Shown here piece after piece: positions 25,502 to 33,747 of a DNA stretch of 64,000 bases. The notes under the pieces were generated by a model. The model saw only the letters and a list, made by a program, of their open reading frames with translations. It searched no databases and was not told where the DNA came from. A program made the position numbers and the translations under genes. Position 1 is the stretch's first letter. Every line of letters starts with the position of its first letter. The stretch is from Sphingomonas donggukensis (GTDB lineage Bacteria > Pseudomonadota > Alphaproteobacteria > Sphingomonadales > Sphingomonadaceae), in assembly GCF_023674425.1 (NCBI RefSeq), contig NZ_CP098401.1, forward strand, positions 434,001 to 498,000, given 5' to 3'.

Positions 25502-26521
25502 ATGCGCATAGCCATCGTCACCGACGCCTGGGCGCCGCAGGTCAACGGTGTCGTCCGCACGCTGAGCGCGATGCGCGACCGGCTGAGTGCGATGGGGCAC
25601 GACATCCTGATCGTGTCGCCCGACGGGTTCGCATCGGTGCCGTGCCCGACCTATCCTGAAATCCGGCTGGCGTTCGCGCGGACGGGCACGGTCGGCGCGC
25701 GGCTGGCGGCGTTCGGGGCGGATGCGATCCATCTGGCGACCGAGGGGCCGCTGTGCATCGCCGCGCGGCGCTGGTGCCTGGCGCGGCGGTTGCCGTTCAC
25801 GACCGCCTATCACACCCAGTTCCCCGATTACGTCTCGGCTCGCACCGGCGTGCCGGCGGCGTGGATCTGGCGCTATATCCGCTGGTTCCATGCGCCGGCG
25901 CAGGCGATCCTGGCCTCCACGCCCTCGATCCGCGCTACGCTGCGCGACCACGGTCTGGCGCATGTCCGGCACTGGAGCCGCGGGGTGGATCTGGGCGCGT
26001 TCCGCCGCGACACCGCGCCGCTCTCGGTGCTCCAGCACCTGCCGCGCCCGATCCAGCTGTACGTCGGGCGCATCGCGGTCGAGAAGAACATCGCGGCGTT
26101 CCTGGAAAGCGGGCATCCGGGGACCAAGGTTATCGTCGGCGACGGACCGGCCCGCGCGGCGCTCAGTGCGCGCTATCCGCAGGCGATCTTCACTGGCCCG
26201 CTCTTCGGCGGCGACCTCGCCGGAGCCTATGCCGCCGCCGACGTGCTCGTCTTTCCCAGCCGCACCGACACGTTCGGGTTGGTGATGATCGAGGCGCTGG
26301 CGTGTGGCACCCCCGTCGCGGCGTATCCCGTGACCGGGCCGATCGACGTGCTGACGCCCGAAACCGGCGCGATGGCCGAGCGGCTGGACGATGCCATCGC
26401 CGATGCCCTGACGCGCGACCGCGCGGCATGCGCGGACCACGGCGCCACCTTCACCTGGGAGGCGAGCGCGCGGCAGTTCCTCGACGCGCTGGCGCCGGTC
26501 GCGACCGCCCGCGCCGCATAG
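25502..26521 (+). CDS. Glycosyltransferase family 1 (GT4-type fold)
   Basis: A 339-residue GT-B fold enzyme. It opens with MRIAIVTDAWAPQVNGVVRT, the Gly-rich N-terminal motif of this family, then HLATEGPLCIAAR, HTQFPDY, and a C-terminal domain with VGRIAVEKNIAAFL, GDGPAR and SRTDTFGLVMIEALACGTPV, the EX7E-type nucleotide-sugar site. Pairing with an LpxH-like phosphoesterase suggests synthesis of an envelope glycolipid, which sphingomonads use in place of lipopolysaccharide. Donor and acceptor are not determined. The gene is 17 bases after the palindromic element. Confidence 0.92.
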   Translation: MRIAIVTDAWAPQVNGVVRTLSAMRDRLSAMGHDILIVSPDGFASVPCPTYPEIRLAFARTGTVGARLAAFGADAIHLATEGPLCIAARRWCLARRLPFTTAYHTQFPDYVSARTGVPAAWIWRYIRWFHAPAQAILASTPSIRATLRDHGLAHVRHWSRGVDLGAFRRDTAPLSVLQHLPRPIQLYVGRIAVEKNIAAFLESGHPGTKVIVGDGPARAALSARYPQAIFTGPLFGGDLAGAYAAADVLVFPSRTDTFGLVMIEALACGTPVAAYPVTGPIDVLTPETGAMAERLDDAIADALTRDRAACADHGATFTWEASARQFLDALAPVATARAA

Positions 26522-26566
26522 CGCCTTGCCCTTCAGGCCAAGCTCCATTAAATCGCTGCGAGACGC

Positions 26567-26602
26567 GGCCGCTCCTTCGATGGGGCGGCCATTCTTGTTT
26601 TT
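26567..26602 (+). terminator. Hairpin with T tract upstream of trcR
   Basis: GGCCGCTCC (26567-26575) pairs with GGGGCGGCC (26582-26590) through one G-T wobble, loop six bases, followed by a T-rich stretch ending in TTTTT at about 26598-26602. It may terminate the glycosyltransferase transcript. Because it directly abuts the trcR ribosome site (GGAG at 26603), it could also act as a leader attenuator. Confidence 0.6.
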
Positions 26603-26613
26603 GGAGAATATCC

Positions 26614-27291
26614 GTGGCCCAGCCGCTCATGCCGCATGCGACCGCTTCCTGGCTGGTCGACAACACCGCGCTTTCCTTCGACCAGATCGCGGACTTCTGC
26701 GGGCTGCACATCCTTGAGGTGCAGGCGATCGCCGACGACACCGCGTCGTCGAAGCTGACCGGCCGCGATCCGGTGCGCGCGCACGAGCTGACGCTGGAGG
26801 AGATCGAGAAGGGCCAGGCCGATTCCGACTATCGCCTGGTGATGCTGAAGGGCCCCGAGCAGGTCCGCCGCACCAAGGGGCCGCGCTACACGCCGGTGTC
26901 GAAGCGCCAGGACAAGCCCGACGGCATCGCCTGGATCATCCGCAATCACCCGGAAATCTCGGACGGTGCGATCGGCAAGCTGATCGGCACGACCCGCACG
27001 ACGATCGCCGCGATCCGCGATCGCAGCCACTGGAACATCGCCAACATCACGCCGAAGGATCCGGTGACGCTGGGCCTCACCTCGCAGCGCGAGCTCGACG
27101 CGCTGGTGGCCAAGGCGGCGAAGGCGGCGGGCATCGAGGCGCCGGTCGACACCCGCCTGGACGGCGACCGCGAGGCGCTGCTGAGCGAGTTGCGCGCCCA
27201 GCGCGAACAGGCCGCGCGCGACGCCGAGGGCGGCGACGCGATCGAGAGCGGCCCGGTCGAGCACACCGCGGATACGCTGTTCAAGAGCTGA
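26614..27291 (+). CDS. trcR: Cell-cycle transcriptional regulator TrcR (DUF1013)
   Basis: A 225-residue protein conserved across Alphaproteobacteria. The DUF1013 features are clear: PHATASWLVDNTALSFDQIA, FCGLHILEVQAIADD, then GIAWIIRNHPEISDGAIGKL with a helix-turn-helix-like GTTRTTIAAIRDRSHWN. The C-terminal tail is Ala/Glu-rich and coiled. DUF1013 proteins have been described as transcriptional regulators of cell-cycle genes (TrcR). The GTG start at 26614 is supported by TTGGAG eight bases upstream; the nearest ATG is too far inside the conserved N-terminus. Confidence 0.9.
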   Translation: MAQPLMPHATASWLVDNTALSFDQIADFCGLHILEVQAIADDTASSKLTGRDPVRAHELTLEEIEKGQADSDYRLVMLKGPEQVRRTKGPRYTPVSKRQDKPDGIAWIIRNHPEISDGAIGKLIGTTRTTIAAIRDRSHWNIANITPKDPVTLGLTSQRELDALVAKAAKAAGIEAPVDTRLDGDREALLSELRAQREQAARDAEGGDAIESGPVEHTADTLFKS

Positions 27292-27398
27292 GCCGGTAGG
27301 GGCGATCGGTTGCGGTCGCCCCGCCTTGCGCTAGGGTCGTCGCACAATCGCCGCACCGCCCGCCGGGCGAGTCGCGGCGAAGCGCGAGGAGCCTGGCC

Positions 27399-28271
27399 AT
27401 GTGCGACGACGATACCGCCCACGAGAACGAGCTGTACCTGACCGACGGCGCGGTGAGCCGGCGGCGGTTCGGGGCGATCACCGCGGCGGCGGGCGTCATG
27501 GCGCTGCTGCCGCGACCCGCCGATGCGAAGCCGATCGCCGGGCGCGACGTCGTGATCGACACGCCCGATGGCAAGGCCGACGCCTATTTCGTCGCGCCGG
27601 CCAGCGGCAAGGGGCCGGCGGTGTTGGTGTGGCCCGACATCATGGGCCTGCGCCCCGCGTTCCGGCAGATGGCCGACCGGCTGGCCCAGTCCGGCTATGC
27701 GGTGCTGTGCGTCAACCAGTTCTATCGCTCGACGAAGGCGCCGTTCCTGAAGCCGGGCGAAAGCTTCGACCAGCCCGAGGTTCGCGCGAAGATCATGCCG
27801 TGGCGCGCGCCGCTGACGCCCGCAGCGACCGCCCGCGACGCGCGCGCCTTTATCGCGTGGCTCGACAGGCAGAAGGCGGTGGATACCAAGCGGGGGCTGG
27901 CGACGACCGGCTATTGCATGGGCGGGCCGATGGTCCTCATCACCGCCGCCGAGCGGCCCGACCGGGTGCGCGCGGGCGCGACCTTCCACGGCGGGGGCAT
28001 GGCGACCGACAAGCCCGACAGCCCGCATCTACTGATCCCGAAGATGAAGGCGCGCTTCCTGATCGCGGTCGCCGAGAACGACGACAAGCGCGGCCCGCAG
28101 GAAAAGGAAACGCTGCGCACCGCCTTCGCCGCGGCGAAGCTGCCCGCCGAGATCGAGGTCTATGCCGGCACCATGCACGGTTGGTGCCCGCCCGACAGCC
28201 GGGTGTACAACGCCGCGATGGCGGAAAAGGCGTGGGCGCGGCAGCTGGCGCTGTTCAAGGCGGGGTTGTGA
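27399..28271 (+). CDS. Dienelactone hydrolase family protein, Tat-exported
   Basis: A 290-residue alpha/beta hydrolase. The N-terminus carries a twin-arginine signal (SRRRFGAITAAAGVMALLPR, residues about 19-38), so it is folded before export. Catalytic residues fit the DLH family: nucleophile Cys in TTGYCMGGPMV, an Asp in AENDDKRGP and a His in GTMHGWCPP. The family hydrolyses dienelactones and related esters. The chromosomal context (an unrelated GST after a repeat element) gives no pathway, so the substrate is open. Confidence 0.9.
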   Translation: MCDDDTAHENELYLTDGAVSRRRFGAITAAAGVMALLPRPADAKPIAGRDVVIDTPDGKADAYFVAPASGKGPAVLVWPDIMGLRPAFRQMADRLAQSGYAVLCVNQFYRSTKAPFLKPGESFDQPEVRAKIMPWRAPLTPAATARDARAFIAWLDRQKAVDTKRGLATTGYCMGGPMVLITAAERPDRVRAGATFHGGGMATDKPDSPHLLIPKMKARFLIAVAENDDKRGPQEKETLRTAFAAAKLPAEIEVYAGTMHGWCPPDSRVYNAAMAEKAWARQLALFKAGL

Positions 28272-28285
28272 TCGGTCACGACTGA

Positions 28286-28403
28286 CCGTTCGCCTCGAGT
28301 AGTCGTCGAGCCTGTCGAGACGACGTATCGAGAGGTGGGTGCCACAAGAGAGCCCTCTCGATACGGGCTCTCGACAAGCTCGATCCCTACTCGAGGCGAA
28401 CGG
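28286..28403. repeat. Long palindromic element, type B
   Basis: Outer arms of 17 bases are perfectly complementary (28286-28302 with 28387-28403). Immediately inside, a further imperfect pairing of about 30 bases brings TCGAGCCTGTCGAGA against TCTCGACAAGCTCGA. The whole element is nearly one large hairpin. It fills most of the gap between the dienelactone hydrolase and the second GST. Confidence 0.85.
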
Positions 28404-28430
28404 GTGGGGATGGATTAGGGAGTAGCGAGC

Positions 28431-29051
28431 ATGCCCGACCTGACACTCTACACCAACCCCATGTCGCGCGGGCGGATCGCGCGGTGGATGCTCGAGGAAG
28501 TCGGCCAGCCCTATGAGACGGTGATCGTCCAGTTCGGCGACGAGACCATCCGCGGGGTCAACCCGATGGCGAAGGTGCCGACCGTCGTCCACGGCGAGCG
28601 GACGATCACCGAATGCGCGGCGATCTGCGCGTATCTGGCGGATGCGTTTCCCGCCGCCGGACTGGCGCCCGCGACCGACGACCGCGCGGATTATTACCGC
28701 TGGCTTTTCTTCGCCGCCGGGCCGGTGGAACAGGCGCTGACCAGTAATTCGCTCGGCTGGACGCCGACCGCGGAGCAGCAGGGCATGGTCGGCTTCGGCA
28801 GTTACGACCGGGTGGTCGACACGCTGGAGCAGGCGGTCGCGGACCTGGGCGACGGCTGGCTGACCGGCGACCGTTTCACCGCGGCGGACCTGTATGTCGG
28901 GGCGCACCTGTCATGGGGCACGGGCTTCGGCACGCTGCCGAAGAGGCCCGCCTTCATGGCCTTCGTCGAGCGGGTGAACGCGCGGCCTGCCGCACGGCGC
29001 GCGGCGGAGATCGACGACGCGCTGATCGCGGAGATGAAGCGCGGCGCCTAG
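28431..29051 (+). CDS. Glutathione S-transferase family protein
   Basis: A 206-residue GST. The N-terminal domain begins LTLYTNPMSRGRIARWMLEE with Ser as the probable glutathione-activating residue, then NPMAKVPTVVHGERTITECA with the cis-Pro and the TE pair. The C-terminal domain has GDRFTAADLYVGAHL, the capping motif. It is distinct from the GST at 23.8 kb and closer to the subgroup with SRGR near the active site. The stop overlaps the stop of the convergent Crp-type gene in a CTAG shared by both strands. Confidence 0.92.
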   Translation: MPDLTLYTNPMSRGRIARWMLEEVGQPYETVIVQFGDETIRGVNPMAKVPTVVHGERTITECAAICAYLADAFPAAGLAPATDDRADYYRWLFFAAGPVEQALTSNSLGWTPTAEQQGMVGFGSYDRVVDTLEQAVADLGDGWLTGDRFTAADLYVGAHLSWGTGFGTLPKRPAFMAFVERVNARPAARRAAEIDDALIAEMKRGA

Positions 29052-29776
29052 GCCGCGGGCGGCAGCCAGGAAAGGTCGGTCCGCAGCGCCCGCTTGGGCG
29101 CTGCGGCGATCCGGTGCAGACCGGCACGGTCGCGCAGGCGCAGGCTGTGGCGATCGCGTGCGATCAGGCCCATCTCCTCAAGCTGACGCATCGTGCGGTT
29201 GACGTGGACCGCGGTGAGGCCGAGCGCGTCGCCGATCTGTTCCTGGGTGACCAACATGTCGAAAACGTCGTCCTTCACCAGCCCGAGCGGCTGGAGACGC
29301 TCGCAAAGGTCGATCAGCAGCGCCGCCAGCCGCGCCTCCGACAGCGTGCGGCCGACCGAGGTCAGCCAGTCCATCAGCGCGACCCGCTCCCGCTGGCAGC
29401 TCAGCAGGAACATCGCGGTCACGCGCGGATGATCGCGCAGCAGCGTGCCGAACCGGTCGAACGACACCGCACTGACGGTGGCGGGGGTCAGCGCGGTCAG
29501 CGTCTCGGCGGCGCGCGCCACGCTCATGCTCGGCGTGCCCAGCGCGTCGCCGGGCAGGTGGAACTTCATGATCTGGCGCCCGCCGCTCGGCAGGGTGACG
29601 CTCGACGATACCCAGCCGTCGATCAGCAGGTAGAATTCGGACGCGACGCCGCCTTCGCGCCGGATCACCTGGTTGCGGGCATAGCGGCGGGGCGGAGCGG
29701 CAAGTGCGGCCACCGCTGCCTGCTCGGCTGCGCCAAGCTCACCGAATTCCTCGAATCTGTGCAGCGGGAATGTCAC
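29048..29776 (-). CDS. Crp/Fnr family transcriptional regulator
   Basis: A 242-residue regulator with an N-terminal cyclic-nucleotide-binding-like beta barrel (residues 25-115, VIRREGGVASEFYLLIDGWV) and a C-terminal winged helix (LVTQEQIGDALGLTAVHVNR, recognition helix AVHVNRTMRQL). No Cys cluster for an iron-sulfur site is present, so it is not a true Fnr. I chose GTG 29776 because AGGA lies six bases upstream and the N-terminus fits the family; ATG 29824 or 29848 would add 16 or 24 residues. It overlaps the GST stop by four bases. Target genes unknown. Confidence 0.87.
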   Translation of the reverse strand: MTFPLHRFEEFGELGAAEQAAVAALAAPPRRYARNQVIRREGGVASEFYLLIDGWVSSSVTLPSGGRQIMKFHLPGDALGTPSMSVARAAETLTALTPATVSAVSFDRFGTLLRDHPRVTAMFLLSCQRERVALMDWLTSVGRTLSEARLAALLIDLCERLQPLGLVKDDVFDMLVTQEQIGDALGLTAVHVNRTMRQLEEMGLIARDRHSLRLRDRAGLHRIAAAPKRALRTDLSWLPPAA

Positions 29777-29866
29777 CGAAGTCCTGGAACGCCGTGCGGA
29801 TAAAGCGCGATGAACGGTGATCATGAGCGCGGCAATAATGTGGATCAAGCCCCCGGCCCGACCGGA

Positions 29867-30076
29867 TCATTCGGCCCGCAGTCGCGCAATGCGCGGTGGC
29901 AGCCGGTCGAGGATCCGCTGCCGCTCGGCATCCGTCACGCTGCTCCATGCCGCGATCTCCGCGCCGGTGCGGCCGCAGCCGGTGCACCAGCCGGTGGCGG
30001 GATCGAGCGCGCAGACGTTGACGCACGGGCTCATCACCCGCGCCGGTTCGCAATAGTCGAACACATCGTCGGTCAT
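29867..30076 (-). CDS. DUF1289 family protein
   Basis: A 69-residue protein with the DUF1289 Cys pattern SPCVNVCALDPATGWCTGCG (four Cys, consistent with metal binding) followed by RTGAEIAAWSSVTDAERQRI. The family occurs widely in Proteobacteria as a small probable zinc or iron-sulfur protein of unknown role. It lies just upstream of the Crp-type gene and downstream of the DEAD-box helicase, all on the minus strand. Confidence 0.9.
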   Translation of the reverse strand: MTDDVFDYCEPARVMSPCVNVCALDPATGWCTGCGRTGAEIAAWSSVTDAERQRILDRLPPRIARLRAE

Positions 30077-30096
30077 CGGCGCGCCGACGTCGCCTG

Positions 30097-31575
30097 TCAG
30101 GCGCCCAGCTTCTGGTTCAGGAACGACGGCACGGGGCCGTTCCAGCCGCCGTCGTCGGGCGCGTCGATGTCGGGCGCGCGGCGGGGGCGGTCGTCGCGTG
30201 CGGGCCGGGCCGCGCGATCCGGACGTTGCGACCGCTCGTCCCGCGGCGCGCGTGCGTCGCGGTCGGGGCGGGGCGCGCGATCATCGCGCCGGGCGCGGTC
30301 GGCGCGCGGCGCATCGGTCGATGTCTCGACCGGGGCGGCAGCAGCCTCTGTCGGCGCGGCGGGCGCTTCGCTGCGCGCTGCCGAACCGCGACGCGGGCGC
30401 GCCGGGCGATCCTCGCGCGTGTCCTCGCGGCCAGTCTCCCGCCGGGGAGCGCGACCGGCGGGCGCAACCTCCAGCCGGGGGATCGACTGGCCGGTCAGCT
30501 TCTCGATATTCTCGATGTTCTCGGCGTCTTCGGCGGTGATGAGCGTGTAGGCGGTGCCGGTCGCGCCGGCACGCCCGGTGCGACCGATGCGGTGGACGTA
30601 ATCGTCCGGATGCCACGGCGCGTCATAGTTGAAGACGTGGCTGACGCCCTTGATATCCAGACCGCGCGCAGCGACGTCGCTGGCGACCAGGATGTTGATC
30701 GCGCCCGATTTGAACAGGTCGAGTTCGGCGATCCGCTGCGGCTGTTCCATGTCGCCGTGGATCTCGCCCGAGCGGAAGCCCGACTGGCGCAGCGCCTTGT
30801 TCAGGTCGCGCACGGTCGTCTTGCGGTTGCAGAAGATGATCGCGTTGGCGACCTCGTCCTGACCCAGCAGCGTCGTCAGCACGTCGCGCTTGCCGCGGGT
30901 CGTCGTCGGCACCAGCGCCTGGGTGATGTTGGCGTTGGTCGATGCGGGGCGCGCGACCTCGATCGTCTTGGGGTTGGACAGGAACCGGTCGGCCAGCTTC
31001 TTGATCGGCGGCGGCATGGTCGCCGAGAACAGCAATGTCTGGCGGTTCTTCGGCAGCTTCGTGCAGATTTCCTCGATATCGGGGATGAACCCCATGTCGA
31101 GCATGCGATCGGCCTCGTCGATCACCAGCAATTCGCACCCGGTCAGCAGGATCTTGCCGCGCCCGAACAGGTCCATCAGCCGCCCGGGCGTGGCGATGAG
31201 GACGTCGACGCCCTTTTCCAGCGCCTTCACCTGGTCGCCCATCTGCACACCGCCGATCAGCAGCGCCATGCTGAGCTTGTGGTTCTTACCGTATTTCTCG
31301 AAATTTTCGGCGACCTGCGCCGCGAGTTCGCGCGTCGGTTCCAGGATCAGGCTGCGCGGCATCCGCGCGCGGCTGCGACCGTGGGCGAGGATGTCGATCA
31401 TCGGCAGCACGAAGCTGGCCGTCTTGCCGGTGCCGGTCTGGGCGATGCCGATCAGGTCGCGCATCATCAGCACGGACGGGATCGCCGCCGCCTGGATCGC
31501 GGTCGGCTGGGTGTAGCCCGATGTCTCCACCGCGCGCAGCAATTCGTCGGAAAGGCCGAGATCGGCAAAATTCAT
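30097..31575 (-). CDS. DEAD-box ATP-dependent RNA helicase (RhlE-like)
   Basis: A 492-residue helicase. The N-terminal core (residues 1-375) shows the Q motif (SGYTQPTAIQAAAIPSVL), Walker A AQTGTGKT, PTRELAAQ, DEAD in VIDEADRML, SAT, and the second domain with SDVAARGLDIKGVSHV and HRIGRTGRAG. The C-terminal tail (about 375-492) is low-complexity Arg/Asp/Ala, probably an RNA-binding or condensation region. It unwinds RNA in ribosome assembly or mRNA decay and at low temperature. The leader contains a terminator-like hairpin, which suggests self-regulation. Confidence 0.95.
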   Translation of the reverse strand: MNFADLGLSDELLRAVETSGYTQPTAIQAAAIPSVLMMRDLIGIAQTGTGKTASFVLPMIDILAHGRSRARMPRSLILEPTRELAAQVAENFEKYGKNHKLSMALLIGGVQMGDQVKALEKGVDVLIATPGRLMDLFGRGKILLTGCELLVIDEADRMLDMGFIPDIEEICTKLPKNRQTLLFSATMPPPIKKLADRFLSNPKTIEVARPASTNANITQALVPTTTRGKRDVLTTLLGQDEVANAIIFCNRKTTVRDLNKALRQSGFRSGEIHGDMEQPQRIAELDLFKSGAINILVASDVAARGLDIKGVSHVFNYDAPWHPDDYVHRIGRTGRAGATGTAYTLITAEDAENIENIEKLTGQSIPRLEVAPAGRAPRRETGREDTREDRPARPRRGSAARSEAPAAPTEAAAAPVETSTDAPRADRARRDDRAPRPDRDARAPRDERSQRPDRAARPARDDRPRRAPDIDAPDDGGWNGPVPSFLNQKLGA

Positions 31576-31587
31576 GCAGGTTTCCGG

Positions 31588-31618
31588 AAAAAAACGGGCG
31601 CGCGCACAGGCGCGTGCC
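31588..31618 (-). promoter_or_regulatory. Terminator-like hairpin in helicase leader (possible attenuator)
   Basis: On the minus strand, GGCACGCGC pairs with GCGCGCGCC (nine positions, one A-C mismatch, loop CTGT), followed by CCG and seven T residues. The T tract ends 13 bases before the helicase ATG. Its position in the leader of the gene rather than after another gene suggests premature termination that is relieved under some condition. Confidence 0.5.
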
Positions 31619-31676
31619 TCCAGGGGCCGCTCGCGGATTTACCGCGATTTGTCAAGTTTTGGGCGCGCCTTCGCCC

Positions 31677-32159
31677 TTAGCGGGCGGGGACGAGCGTGCG
31701 GAACCATTCGATTCGGCATTCGCGGCCAGAGCGCGAGCGGATCGAATCGCGGCGCGCGCACACCTTCCCGTCCTTCGCCATCTGCACGTAGAAACCCGAA
31801 TAGAAATCGAGCGCGGGGCATTCGTCGCCCAGCTTCGCGCGCAGCCGCTGGCCGCCGTTCAGCATCAGGTCGACGCTGTCGGGGCCGTTGATCGCGGCGG
31901 CAGCCAGGCGCGTGACGGGGACGCAGCGATCGGCCTTCTTCTCGGTCCACTGCGCCGCGAAGGGGGAGCGCGCCGCAGCGGCGGCGACCGGCGTGCGCCC
32001 GCCCGGCAGGCGGGGGACTCGGATGATCATACGCTGCTGGATGATGACCGTCGACGATCCCACGGTCGGCGCCACAGGCGGGGGCGTGCGCTGCCCTCCC
32101 GCGGCGGCAGGAAGCGTCAGCGCCAGCGCGGCGGGGGGCAGGAACCGGGCGATCTTCAT
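31677..32159 (-). CDS. Exported hypothetical protein with C-terminal Cys/Arg-rich domain
   Basis: A 160-residue protein with a signal peptide (MKIARFLPPAALALTLPAAA), a Pro-rich region, a VIIQQRMIIRVPRLP segment, and a soluble domain with the pattern RLRAKLGDECPALDFYSGFY, MAKDGKVCARRDSIRSRSGR and ECRIEWFRTLVPAR. Four Cys in this domain could form two disulfides in the periplasm. I have the impression of a conserved sphingomonad protein but cannot name a family. No convincing Shine-Dalgarno sequence is visible before ATG 32159. Confidence 0.75.
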   Translation of the reverse strand: MKIARFLPPAALALTLPAAAGGQRTPPPVAPTVGSSTVIIQQRMIIRVPRLPGGRTPVAAAAARSPFAAQWTEKKADRCVPVTRLAAAAINGPDSVDLMLNGGQRLRAKLGDECPALDFYSGFYVQMAKDGKVCARRDSIRSRSGRECRIEWFRTLVPAR

Positions 32160-32243
32160 TAACGCGAGCGTGCTTGCGATATCCGGATTGAATGGTCGAT
32201 GAACTGGCAGGCGTGCCGCCGCCATGCTAGCGACGCGCCCGTC

Positions 32244-33692
32244 ATGACACCAGCGCAACACACGATCGTCGCTGCGGTCGCGTCCCGCTTCGGGGCGAAG
32301 GCGGCGATCACCGATGCCGCCGATATCGCGCCGTGGACGACCGACTGGCGCGGGCGCTACGCGGGTGCGGCGCCGGCGATCCTGGCGCCGAACAGCACCG
32401 CAGAGGTCGCCGCGATCGTCGGGATGGCCGCCGCGGCGGGCGTGCCGCTGGTGCCGCAGGGCGGCAACACCTCGATGGTCGGCGGGGCGACGCCGCCCGC
32501 GGACGGATCGGCAATGATCCTGTCGCTGCGCCGCATGAACCGCATTCGCAGCCTGTCCCCCGACGACGGGCTGGCGGTGGCGGAGGCGGGCGTGATCTTG
32601 GCCGACCTGCACGCCGCGGCGGAAGGGGTGGGGCGGCGGTTCCCGCTTACATTGGGCGCGCGCGGGTCGGCGACGGTCGGCGGGCTCGTCTCCACCAACG
32701 CCGGGGGGACGCAGGTGCTGCGCTGGGGCACGATGCGCGGGTTGGTCGCGGGGCTGGAGGCGGTGCTGCCCGACGGGTCGATCCACGACGGCACCGCCGC
32801 GCTGAAGAAGGACAATCGCGGCTACGACCTGAACCAGCTGCTGATCGGGGCGGAGGGGACATTGGGCATCGTGACCGCGGCGACGCTGCGGCTGGCGCCG
32901 GCGATCGCGCAGCGCGGGGTGGCGTGGGTCGGGCTGGCGTCGCCGCACGCCGCGCTTGCGCTGCTGCGCCGGATCGAGGCGCAGACGCAGGCCGTCGAGA
33001 GTTTCGAGATCGTCCCCGGCGACAGCCTGGCGCTGGTGCTGCGGCACATTCCCGCCACGCGCGATCCGCTGTCGGGCCGCCATGCATGGCACGTACTGAT
33101 CGAAGCGGTCTCCGCGAGCGTGGATGGCGAGGCGCCCGCGGCGCTGCTCGAACGGCTGCTGGCGCCCGCACTCGCCGACGGGCTGATCGAGGATGCGACG
33201 ATCGCGTCGAGCGAGGGGCAGGGCGATGCTTTCTGGAAGATCCGCGATTCGCTGTCGGAGGCGGAGCGGGCGGCAGGCCCGGCGGCGCAGCACGACATTT
33301 CGGTACCCGTCGCGGCGATGCCCGATTTCATGATCGACGGCGCCGCCGCGGTCGAGGCGCGCTTTCCCGGCGCGCATGCGACCGCCTTCGGGCATCTCGG
33401 CGACGGCAACGTGCATTTCCACGTCCGCGCGCCTGAAGGCGCCGACGCGGCGACCTGGTATGCGGAGGACGCGGGCGTCGTCACCGCCTTCGTCAACGAC
33501 ATGGTGGTGGCCGCGGGCGGATCGATCTCCGCCGAGCATGGCATCGGCCAGATGAAGGTCGCCGAACTCGCCCGCCTGGGCTCGCCCGCGCGCCTGGCCG
33601 CGCTGCGCGCGATCAAGGCGGCGATGGACCCGGCGGGCCTTATGAATCCGGGCAAGCTGGTCCCGCTTGTCGATCGCGCGGCCCGGCCATAG
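32244..33692 (+). CDS. FAD-binding oxidoreductase, GlcD/D-2-hydroxyacid dehydrogenase type
   Basis: A 482-residue flavoprotein. N-terminal PCMH FAD-binding domain (VPLVPQGGNTSMVGGATPPA, then SATVGGLVSTNAGGTQVLRWG, GAEGTLGIVTAATLRL) and a C-terminal FAD-oxidase domain with FGHLGDGNVHFHV (zinc-binding His in relatives) and ISAEHGIGQMK. These features place it with D-lactate, glycolate or D-2-hydroxyglutarate dehydrogenases that reduce the respiratory chain. ATG 32244 is chosen over upstream codons to give the usual family start. The exact hydroxy acid is not determined. Confidence 0.9.
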   Translation: MTPAQHTIVAAVASRFGAKAAITDAADIAPWTTDWRGRYAGAAPAILAPNSTAEVAAIVGMAAAAGVPLVPQGGNTSMVGGATPPADGSAMILSLRRMNRIRSLSPDDGLAVAEAGVILADLHAAAEGVGRRFPLTLGARGSATVGGLVSTNAGGTQVLRWGTMRGLVAGLEAVLPDGSIHDGTAALKKDNRGYDLNQLLIGAEGTLGIVTAATLRLAPAIAQRGVAWVGLASPHAALALLRRIEAQTQAVESFEIVPGDSLALVLRHIPATRDPLSGRHAWHVLIEAVSASVDGEAPAALLERLLAPALADGLIEDATIASSEGQGDAFWKIRDSLSEAERAAGPAAQHDISVPVAAMPDFMIDGAAAVEARFPGAHATAFGHLGDGNVHFHVRAPEGADAATWYAEDAGVVTAFVNDMVVAAGGSISAEHGIGQMKVAELARLGSPARLAALRAIKAAMDPAGLMNPGKLVPLVDRAARP

Positions 33693-33747
33693 GATCGCGC
33701 CCGAGAGGGGCGTCGCACGTCGTGCCGCCCGGGGAGAAGCACCACCG

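Noticed and set aside
31627..31655. TTGACA on the minus strand upstream of the DEAD-box helicase as a promoter
   Set aside because: The -35 hexamer is perfect but no acceptable -10 sequence is found at 16-18 bases.
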